In this document: one piece after another, positions 53,001-64,000 of the stretch
Numbering within the stretch: position 1 is the first letter of the stretch
Layout of the letters: each line of letters opens with the position of its first letter
DNA from: Larus michahellis
Taxonomy: Eukaryota; Chordata; Aves; Charadriiformes; Laridae
Assembly: GCF_964199755.1 (NCBI RefSeq)
Contig: NC_133928.1
Span: 1 to 64,000 of the forward strand
Direction of reading: 5' to 3'
DNA: 64,000 nucleotides
Made by a program: the position numbers and the translations under genes
The notes under the pieces: model-generated
What the model saw: only the letters and a program-made list of their open reading frames with translations
The model's database searches: none
What the model was told of the DNA's origin: nothing

Positions 53001-54262
53001 GGTGAGTGATTTACCTCCGGGCGTGAGGGGAAAGTGGTCGTTTTGGGGCGTTTTCACACAAATTCGGTATTATTTCCCCCCCGCCGTGGTGTGAGGGGAT
53101 GGGGGGCTTGTCTTGGTCCCCTCACTGGGGTCTTCTCCCCCGCCTCGGAGACCCCTCAGCGCCCGCCTCCACCCCCAGCGAGTGGTTTAACCCCAGACAC
53201 AGCAGGAAATGGTTCATTTTGGGTCGTTTTCACACAAATTCGCTATTCACACACACACATTGTGTCCCCCCCCCGTGTGAGCACATGGGATATTGGGGGG
53301 GTCTCATTGAGATCTACCAGCCCCCCCAGTGCCTCCTCTCCTCCCCGGTGAGTGGTTAACCCTGAACACAGGGAGAAAATGTTCATTTTGGGCCATTTTC
53401 TCACAAATTCACTATTATTCCCACACACTCATTGTGTTTGCCCCCTCCATGTGTGAGGGGATGGGATACCGGGGGTCTTGGTCCCCTCATTGGGGTCTCC
53501 CCCCCCCCCCAGCGCCTCCTCAGCCCTCAGTGAGTGATTTAACTCCAGACACAGGAGAAAAAGGTTCATTTTGGGTCTTTTTCACACAAATTCACTATTA
53601 TTTCCCCCCCTACATTGTGTCTCGCTCTTCTATGAGGGAATGAGGTCTGGGGGGGGTCTCAATCCCCTCATTGGGGTCTCCCCGACTCAGTGCCTCCTCC
53701 CCCCACCGGTGAGTGTTTTATCCCCAGACACAGGGGGAAATTGTTCATTTTGGGTCGTTTTCACAAAAATTCACTATTATTCTCACACATGCATTGTGTT
53801 TCCCCTGCCATGGTGTGAGGGAACAGGGTGGAGGTCTCTGTCCCCTCATTGGGGTCTCCTCCCCCCCACCCCTGCGCCTCCCCCCATCTCCACTAAGTGT
53901 TTTATTCTCTGACACAGGAGTAATTGTTCATTTTGGCTCATTTTCACACAAATTCACTATTATTTCTACCCCCCCGCACTCCACAGGCACATTCTCTCTC
54001 CCCCGCCCCATGGTGTCAGTGGATGGTCTGGGGGGGTCCCGGTCCCCTCATTAGGGTCTCCCCCCCCCAACACCTCCTCCCCCCCTCAGTAAGTGCTTTA
54101 AACCCCAGACACGTGGGGGGGCGCCTCATTTTTGGTTGTTTTCACCCAAATTCCTATTATTCTCCCCCCACTCCAAGCACATTTCGTGTGTGTCCCCCCA
54201 TTGTGGGAGGGGATTTGGTGTGTGGGGGGGTCTCAGTCTCCTTATTGGGGTGTCCCCCCCAA
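53001..54262. repeat. Seven-copy, ~180-bp tandem array
   Basis: Units begin near 53002, 53179, 53348, 53530, 53709, 53892 and 54088. Each has a GTGAGTGNTTTA box with CCCCAGACACAGG, then GTTCATTTTGGGTCGTTTTC and ACACAAATTCACTATTATT, then a C-rich run, CATTGTGT, and GGTCCCCTCATTGGGGTCTC. Divergence between copies is about 15-25% by eye. No ORF is conserved. Located between the AGFG2 promoter and the NYAP1 poly(A) signal. Confidence 0.9.
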
Positions 54263-54287
54263 ACAAGAGCTTCAAGCTGCTTCTTTC

Positions 54288-54293
54288 TTTAAT
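54288..54293 (-). terminator. NYAP1 poly(A) signal ATTAAA
   Basis: TTTAAT on +, so ATTAAA on the minus strand in CACTATTAAAGAAAG, about 1.1 kb past the NYAP1 stop and directly beside the end of the 180-bp array. Confidence 0.55.
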
Positions 54294-55383
54294 AGTGCAC
54301 AGAACCACGTTACAAAAGACCTCCCCCCCCACCCCCATTTTCCAACCCCCCCTCCCCAAATTTGGGGCCCCCCCCGGACCCCGCGGGGACGAAGGCAATT
54401 CTGGTAAGGGGGGGGGAAACGAGGCACAGAGGGGCTGGGGGGGGCCCAGGAAAGGGTTGGGGGGACCCATTGCCCCCCCAATGGTAAACCCCCCCCCAAA
54501 ATCCCAGGGGAGACCCCCGCCTCCTCTCTCCCCCTCCCATTGGAGGGGGGGCTCCCCCAAATCCCCCCCCCCCCACAGGCCGCACTGCGGACCCCCCGGA
54601 GCCAAACCTCCCCAAAACCCTGCTCGACCGTGGATGCACCCCCATAAATACCCCCCCCCATGATCCCCTCCCCCCATAAATACATTTGCAAAGCAGTTAC
54701 AGCAGCCCCCCCTTTTCTGGGGGGGGGGGCTGGACCCCCCCTTAATGCGGGGTGACCCCCGCTTTTATGAGGGTGAGCCCCCCCTTTCTTGGGGGGCTCT
54801 ACCCCCCTTTAATGCCCCCCCCACTTCATAGGGGGGCTCTGACACCCCCCCTTATTGGTGGGCTTAACCCTCCCTTTATGGGGGGACCCTTTACCTTATG
54901 GGGGGGGTGTCTCCATCCTCCCCCCTCCCTTTAGAGGTGTGTCCCCCCCTTTTAACTACGGGGGGGCCCTTAATGTACCATAAATACCCAGCCCCCCCCC
55001 CCCCAAATCCTCCCCTAACCCGGCCCAGCCGTGTTGTGACCCCCCCTCAATTTGGGAGCCCCTCCCTCCATTTTTGAGGACCCTTCCCCTACATTTTAGG
55101 GACCCTCCCCTCTATTTTAAGTACAACCACCTTAATTTTGGGGACCCTCCCCTCGATTTAGGAGCCCCCTCCTCCATTTTGAGGATCTCCCCCTCCATTT
55201 CAGGCCCCCCCTTGACTTTGGGGCCCCCCCTTCGACTTTGGGGACCCAGCCTGTTACCTTGGGGACCCCCCCCTCGATTTTACATACACCGCCCCCCTCA
55301 ATTTTGGGGGCGGGCTTTTTTCTGGGAGGGGGGTGTCAGGGATGCTCCAGGCACCCCAAGACTTTTTTGGGGGGGGCTGGGTG
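54294..55383 (-). other. NYAP1 3' untranslated region
   Basis: GC-rich, low-complexity; units such as GGGGACCCTCCCCTCGATTT (minus purine-rich) at 55040-55300. A second TTTATGGGGG-type repeat lies at 54760-54960. No conserved ORF. Confidence 0.55.
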
Positions 55384-58760
<3,377 letters not shown>

Positions 58761-59948
58761 GGCGGCGGCCGCGGGGGGGCGCTCTTCCCCCAGCCGCAGG
58801 AGGGCGGCGGCGGCGGCGGCGGCCAGTTCCGACCGCGGGGGGGCGCTCATCCCTGGGTGGAGGGGGTGGGGGTACGGGGGGGCGCTCTGGCTCCCTGGGG
58901 CACCCCCTCTCAGTGTCCCCATGGGGCACACCCCCTCCCCACACCCCCCATCCCTGGTGTGCCCCATGGGACATCCCCCCCCTCCCCGGACACCTGGGTC
59001 CCCCCTGGACAACTGGGTCCCCTCCCGACCCCTCCCAGGGTCCCCATGGGACATCCCCCTCCACGGACGCCTGTGTCCCTCCATCACACCCCAAACCCCC
59101 CCCCCCGTCCGTCCCCCCCGTCCCCGAGGTGGGCCCGGACGCCTGGGTCCCCTCCTGGACGCCTGAGTCCCCCCCATCCTTCCACAGTGTCTCCCATGGG
59201 ACCCCCCACCCGCTGGACGGCTGGGTCTGTGCGACCCCCCATTAGCACTATCCCCCCCCCCCCGTCAACACATCAACACCCCCCCTCAAGGTGGGCCCGG
59301 CGGCCTGGGTGTGCCCCCCCATTACCCCCGCACGGTGGGCCCGTCTCGGTCCGCTCCATCACCCCCCCACCCCTCCATGGGACCCCTGACCCCGCACGCC
59401 CGGGTCCCTCTGTCCCCTCCCGTCCGTCCCCCCCGCCCTCACGAACGGGCCCCCCCCATCCCCAAGGTGGGCCCGGACGCCCGCGTCCCCCCCCGCCCCG
59501 TTACCTCTCTCCGGTTCCTCTCCCGGGGCGGGGGGTCGCAGGATGGCGGAGGGGGGTGTCCGTGGGGGCGGGGGGGGGGGGTAGAATCACGGACAATTCC
59601 TTCCCCCCCCCCCCCTCCCCCAACCGCCCGCCAACACCCCCCCGGAGCCGGGGCCTCACGGGGGGCGGCGACCCATGGCGGGGCTCTACCGGCCTGGGGA
59701 GGGACAGGGGGGAAAGCAGAGGCGGGGGGGAGAGAGGGCGTTTAACGGGAGGGGCCCCGTTAAACCTTCCCCCCCCCCCATATTTCAACATACCGGTCGC
59801 TCCCGCCTCCCGCCCGCGCCGCTCCATGGCGCTGACGCAGCGTCCGGGCGGCCACAGCGGCCCCTGGCGGCGGGGAGGACGCTGCGCAGGCGGGCGGCGG
59901 CGGGGGCGTGGCTTCTCTGGGGCTCCGCCCCCTCTGGGCGTGGTTTGT
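58761..59948. other. NYAP1 upstream region
   Basis: CpG-rich; GGTGGGCCCGGACGCCTGGG repeats at 59120-59490 and CCCATGGGACATCCCC units at 58910-59060. Probably contains noncoding NYAP1 first exon(s) near 59650-59850 (GGCGGGAGCGACCG on minus), but no exon is proven. TSC22D4, the human neighbour, is not here. Confidence 0.45.
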
Positions 59949-60019
59949 GGGGGGCGTGGCCGCGCTGGGCGTCGCGACGCCGTAAAGGCGTCGCGACGCC
60001 CAGCGCGGCCACGCCCCCC
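59949..60019. repeat. 33-bp perfect inverted repeat
   Basis: Left arm 59949-59981 (GGGGGGCGTGGCCGCGCTGG then GCGTCGCGACGCC), loop GTAAA 59982-59986, right arm 59987-60019. All 33 pairs match by eye. Each arm also contains the self-palindrome GGCGTCGCGACGCC. Confidence 0.9.
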
Positions 60020-60600
60020 CCCCGAAGTCCGGCTTCCGGTTGCCGTTACTTCCGGGTTCACCCGCCCGCCGCGGCGGCCGGCGGGATTCTCGCGCTCCGG
60101 TGGGGCCGGTGTGGGCGGGGCACGGGTTTGGCCACGGCCCTCCCGCATCGCTGACCCCGCCCTCTTTCTGTTGCCAGCTGGGATTGGCTGAGACGGGAAG
60201 AGGAGGGGGTGTGAGGCGGGACTTCCGGGGGGGGTGGGGCTTCCGGGTTTGGGGTGGTGGAAGGGGGGGGGATGGGACTTCTGGGGGAGATTGTGGGGGG
60301 GGCGAACTTCCGGGTTTGGGGTGGGACTTCCGGGTTTTGGTATGGGAGGGGGGGTGGGACTTCCGAGCTTGGGCTGGGGAGGGGGGCGGGACTTCCTGTT
60401 TGGGACTGCTGAAGGGGGGGTTATGGGGAGGAGCTTCCTGGGAGGGTGGGACTTCCGGGTGGGCAGGTGGGGGGGAGGGACTTCCTCCTGGGATAGGTAT
60501 GGGCGGGGGGTGGAGCTTCCTGTTGTGGCAGGTGGGGGGGCGGGACTTCCGGCTGGGCCAGGTGTGGGGGAGGGGCGGCACTTCCCCTCCCCCCCCTTCC
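60020..60600 (+). promoter_or_regulatory. PPP1R35 upstream region with tandem ETS sites
   Basis: A CpG promoter with three CTTCCGG sites (60023-60055) leads into a minisatellite whose unit is GGGACTTCCGGGTTTGGGGTG, 20-45 bp. ETS-type (A/G)CTTCC cores lie near 60221, 60239, 60277, 60306, 60326, 60359, 60391, 60432, 60451, 60480, 60515, 60545 and 60580; about seven have the full CTTCCG, the GABPA/ETS preference. Site amplification is seen; activity is inferred. Confidence 0.65.
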
Positions 60601-60743
60601 CCAGGGCCCAAAACGAATGGAAATGGGAAGAAAATGGACCTCTGCCCCTCCCCCCCCCCTCAGATGCCGGGGGGGGGGGGGGAGGAAGGGCTGTGTCCAT
60701 CTGACGCCCCTCCCCCACCCTGACAGCAGCCGCCGAGGACCAG

Positions 60744-62179
60744 ATGGAGCCGGTTCCGGTGAGGCCCCTCCCCCCCCCACGCCTGGGTCCCCTGGGGTGG
60801 GGGAGGGGCAGTTCCCAGACACATGGGTCCTTGCAACCGGGGGGGGGGGGTGGGGGGGGGGTGGCTGTTTGGGGTGTGGGGCCCAGATTTTGGGGTCCGC
60901 CGGGGGGGTGCGTCTGTGGGTCCCAGGGGAGGTGGGGGGGTTCCCGGGGGGGTTCCCATGGGGGGGGGGGGATCAGGGGGTCCCATGTGAGGCGCGGTTT
61001 GGGCCCGGGGGGGTCCCGTGTGGGGGGCTGTGGCTAATTAAGAGGTTTTGTGGTTAATTGGGGGAACGGTCGTGGTTAATTAAGGGGATTTTGGATTAAC
61101 TGCAGAGAGATTGTAGCTCATTGAGGGAGCTCCTGGTTAATTAAGGGAGACTCGTGCGTAATTTGGGCGCGTGGTTAATTAAGTGGCTCCGTGGCCAATT
61201 TTGGGGAGTAACGGCAATGGCGGGGGGGGGGGGGGGGAGGGTGTGGTCCTGGCGGAGGCGGGACTCGAACCCGGGGCCGCGCGAGGGCGCCACCATCTCG
61301 GTGAGGTCGGTGCATGTGGGGGCCGCCATCTGGGGGAGGGCGATGCCCGGGGGGGGGGTGGGGCGTGGCCGGAATGGGCGTGTCTGCCGCCACGATGCCG
61401 GGGGGACACACCCCCAAAAACTTGGGGGGACCCTAAAAACGGGGGGGGGGGGGGAGGAGAAATATGGCGACCTGACCCCCCCCCGCCTCAGTGTCTTCCC
61501 CCCCCTCCAGGAGACGGACCCCGCGGTGCATTCTGGGAAGGAGGAGGAGGGGGGAGGGGCCCCCCTGGCCACGCCCACCCCCCACAGCAGCCTCGCGGGG
61601 GTGGGGGGAGGGGCGGGGGGCCCCTTCGACCCCCCCCGAGCGGCCGCCGCCCTCCTGGGCCGCTCCTTCGCCGCCCGCCGGGCCGTGGGGGGGGCGGCAG
61701 CCGCCGGTGAGTCGGGGTTTTGGGGGGTTTTTTGGGGGGTCAACGCTCCACTTTTCATCATTTTTAACCAAAAATCCCCCATTTCCGCCCCGTTCCGCAG
61801 CCATGAACCTGCCCCCCCAGCAGCGGCTCTACCGGGGGCTGGTCAGCCTGGCCGTGCCCCTCCCCCCACCCGGGCCGCGCAGGGCGGGTGCCCCTCCCCC
61901 ACCCAAGGTGAGACACCCCCACCCCGGGGCACCCCCCCCGCCCCTCCCCCACCCAAAGGACACCCCTCCCCGCCCCCCCCCCCGGTGCTGACGGCCCCCC
62001 TCCCCCCCCCGCAGGTTCCAGGTCCAGCGCTGGCGGCGTTGGGGGAGGGGCGGGGGGGAGGGGCGCCCTGGCTGCCCCCCCCTCCCCTCCTCGGCCCCCC
62101 CCGGCCCCTCCCCCACCCCCCCGGCGCCACCTTCCTCATGTTCCGCAAGCTGCAGCAGTGGGGGGAGGGGCTCCCCTAA
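60744..62179 (+). CDS. PPP1R35: Protein phosphatase 1 regulatory subunit 35
   Basis: Binds PP1 and acts at the centrosome/centriole. Exons: 60744-60758 (MEPVP), 61511-61706, 61801-61907, 62015-62179. The C-terminal family signature is clear: FDPPRAAAALLGRSFAARRA, AMNLPPQQRLYRGLVSLAVP and ATFLMFRKLQQWGEGLP-stop, against human [20 protein letters not shown] and DTFLMHRTLRRWEA as I recall them. The linker between is much richer in P and G than in mammals. I see no RVxF PP1-docking motif in these exons (human has RQVRF), so an upstream exon may be missed or the N-terminus shortened; the MEPVP start is the first in-frame ATG found. AATAAA at 62208-62213 gives a 3'UTR of only about 30 bases before it. 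Converges with MEPCE. Confidence 0.85.
61020..61200. repeat. GTGGTTAATTAAG minisatellite
   Basis: Six or seven copies of TGGTTAATTAAGGGG, 25-35 bp apart, in the first PPP1R35 intron. Core TTAATTA resembles the 48-kb array. Confidence 0.75.
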
Positions 62180-62207
62180 TTACCCCACTGCCCTAATTAC
62201 CCCCCCC

Positions 62208-62213
62208 AATAAA
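62208..62213 (+). terminator. PPP1R35 poly(A) signal AATAAA
   Basis: CCCCAATAAATCC, 29 bases past the stop. Confidence 0.75.
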
Positions 62214-62289
62214 TCCTCATTTCTAACCTCTCTGGGGGGGGGGAAGGGGTGTTTGTGTGGGTCACGTGGGGTGGGCGGGGTCTCGCGTG

Positions 62290-62400
62290 AGGCCCCTCCC
62301 ACTTTTGGAGGAGAATCCCATCATCCTTTGCGGGGGGGGGGGTGTGTGTTCCAAACTACAACTCCCAGCATCCCCTGCGGGTGGCTCCGCCTCCCCATCA
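62290..62400. promoter_or_regulatory. Paired ZNF143/THAP11-like sites
   Basis: ACTACAACTCCCAGCATCCC at 62355-62374 fits the long ZNF143/THAP11 element; a related GAATCCCATCATCCTTTGCG lies at about 62313-62332. TCTCGCGTGAG (62281-62291) resembles the TCTCGCGAGA element. This is promoter-type sequence between two converging 3' ends, where none is expected. The rest of 62400-62650 is G- and C-run sequence. Confidence 0.55.
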
Positions 62401-62657
62401 CCGTGGAAACGGGACAAACCATCGCGGGGGGGGGGGGCGGCAGATACGGACACCCTAGACAGTACCACTTGGGGGGGGGGGGGGGGGGACGGACGGACGG
62501 ACATGGACAGGGACAAAACCCCCCAAAAACCGCCTTGGGGAGGAAGAGAAACAACGGCAGATAGAACCCCCCGGGCTGAGAACTCCCCAAAATTAGTGTT
62601 CCCCCCCCCCCCCCCAAAAAAAAACCTGACACCGACCCCCCCTGACCAATCGCGTTC

Positions 62658-62663
62658 TTTATT
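62658..62663 (-). terminator. MEPCE poly(A) signal AATAAA
   Basis: TTTATT on +, AATAAA on the minus strand, 221 bases past the MEPCE stop. Confidence 0.75.
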
Positions 62664-62883
62664 CCCTTCCCCCCCGGGCACAGATCAAACCACAGCAAAC
62701 GCGGGGGGGGGGAGGGGGGAAAAACACCCCAACAGTGGGGGAGGGGCACACGCAGCCCCTCCCCCCGTTTGGCATCTTGGGGGGGTGGGGGGGGGGGGGC
62801 ACAGGGAGGGGCTGCCCCTCTTCCCCCCCCGCTCCCCCCGGCAGGGCCTGCCCCACACTTGGGGGGCGCAGGGTCCGGGGGGT

Positions 62884-63971
62884 TCAGGAGGCGTCGCCTC
62901 GTCCCTTGTGGAAGAGATAAATGGGCCGCTGGAAGCCTGGGGGGGGGGGAGGAGAGGTTATGGGGCGCCCCCTAAGTCCTTGTCCCCCCCCCACATATTA
63001 GGCAGGAACAGACCCACAGGAGACGCAGGCATCCAGGCCCCACATTTCACCCCACAGATTCCCCTTCCCTCAACCCAGCTGCCCCCCAACCACCCCCTAA
63101 ACTCCACAGATTTGGTGTCCCCCCACCCCCCAGGGGACCCAGGCATCCTGCCCCACACTTCACCCCACAGACTGCCCCCTTTCCCGCAAACCCAGGGGTC
63201 CACCGGCCCCCAAACCCCCCCCAAAACCCTCCAAATTCAGTGTCCCACCACCCCCAAACTCCCCAACCCCCCCGAATTCGGGGTCCCACCACCGCAGAAC
63301 CCCCCAGACCCCCCGCCACATTTGGGGTGCCCCACTTGTTAGGGACCTGCCCCACATCCCAATAGGGGACCCCAGACATCCGGACCCCACACTTCACCCC
63401 CCCAAAGACCCCTTTTCCTGTGAACCCAAGTCCATCCGCCCACCCCCACAATCACCCCCCACACCCCCAAACCCCCCCCCCCCAAATTCGGGGTCCCCCC
63501 CCACCCCCCACATCCCTCCCCACCTTTGGCCGCGTGCTGGGGGGTCCCCAACAATTCGTAGCTGTCGAACCCCACTTCGGGGGAGGTCAGGTAGGAGGGA
63601 AACTGCTCGGGCCGCAGCCGGATGCGCTGGTAGTTCCTGTAGGTCGTCTCCTGGAGAGAGAAGGGGGGGGGGACGACACACACAAAATAAGCCATAAACC
63701 CCCCAAAATGTGTGTCCCCCCCCCCCTCCATTCGCAGCCCCCCAGCGCTCACCGTCAGCCCCTTGCGCTTGCGGTAGGAGGCCCAGGGCTGGGGCTCCAG
63801 CAGCAGGAGCCCCCCCGGGCGCAGGTGCCGGTAAACGCGGCGGAAAAGGCGCTTGAGCCCCTCGTCCCCCCAGTTGAGCTGCACCCACTTGGTGAGCGAG
63901 AGGCAAAGCACCACGTCGAACTCGGGGCGCTGGGCGCGCACCCCCTCCTCCCGCTCCGGCACGTAGTTCCC
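62884..63971 (-). CDS. MEPCE: 7SK snRNA methylphosphate capping enzyme, C-terminal part
   Basis: SAM-dependent Bin3-family RNA methyltransferase that puts the gamma-monomethyl cap on 7SK RNA and stays in the 7SK snRNP that holds P-TEFb. Exons seen (minus): 63753-63971 ([60 protein letters not shown]), 63524-63650 ([38 protein letters not shown]) and 62884-62936 ([16 protein letters not shown]-stop). These are nearly identical to the human C-terminus, covering the second half of the methyltransferase fold with the [14 protein letters not shown] catalytic-region motif. The SAM-binding first half and the long N-terminus lie beyond the window. Frames are clean. Confidence 0.95.
62937..63523. repeat. 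CCCCACACTTCACCCCACAG minisatellite in MEPCE intron
   Basis: Units of about 100-150 bp containing CATCCNGNCCCCACACTTCA then CCCCACAGACT (63035, 63150, 63385) separated by CCCCCAAAC-rich sequence. Confidence 0.65.
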
Positions 63972-64000
63972 CTGCGGGCATTAATTAGCAAGGGAGCAAT

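Noticed and set aside
61250-61300. tRNA-like T-arm (CCGGGTTCGAGTCCCGCC on minus)
   Set aside because: No matching acceptor 5' strand, D-arm or anticodon arm 50-60 bases upstream, and the T-stem has a mismatch. It looks like a chance B-box.

Overview
The window looks like bird nuclear DNA, most likely from a small GC-rich microchromosome. The host genes are vertebrate, multi-exon, with very short introns. Coding GC is extreme. Almost every intron is filled with G- or C-rich minisatellite, and poly-C/poly-G runs are everywhere. No species can be named from the sequence. I saw no retroviral, LINE, SINE or DNA-transposon copy that I could support.

The window is two contigs joined by a 200-base run of N (28984-29183). 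The left contig holds INCA1-like exons (+), CAMTA2 (+), SPAG7 (+), ENO3 (-) and the first exon of PFN1 (+). This is the order and orientation of the human 17p13 cluster read backwards. The right contig starts inside KIF1C (+, FHA domain to stop) and continues with PCOLCE (+), LRCH4 (+), AGFG2 (-), NYAP1 (-), PPP1R35 (+) and the C-terminal exons of MEPCE (-). From PCOLCE on, these are neighbours in human 7q22. In human, KIF1C lies next to INCA1 and head-to-head with it. Here INCA1 is at the far left and KIF1C is just right of the gap, so the right contig is probably placed on the wrong side or in the wrong orientation. Flipping it and putting it before INCA1 would restore the 17p13 order and leave the missing KIF1C motor half in the gap.

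The genes do not form one pathway. They include a calmodulin-binding transcription factor (CAMTA2), a muscle glycolytic enzyme (ENO3), actin and transport proteins (PFN1, KIF1C), a collagen-processing enhancer (PCOLCE), a membrane LRR protein (LRCH4), an Arf-GAP-like trafficking protein (AGFG2), a neuronal PI3K adapter (NYAP1), a PP1 regulator (PPP1R35) and the 7SK RNA capping enzyme (MEPCE). Several reading frames carry single-base indels, mostly in G or C runs. ENO3 is worst, with at least eight, some of which cancel each other. This points to uncorrected sequence errors more than to dead genes.

The most interesting non-coding structure is amplification of functional sites. There are tandem CCAAT boxes before LRCH4, tandem ETS sites before PPP1R35 and a duplicated splice junction in PCOLCE. 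A PCOLCE intronic minisatellite appears to have grown from the next exon's own start. A 7-copy array of about 180 bp sits between AGFG2 and NYAP1, and a 33-bp perfect inverted repeat lies in the NYAP1/PPP1R35 promoter region.
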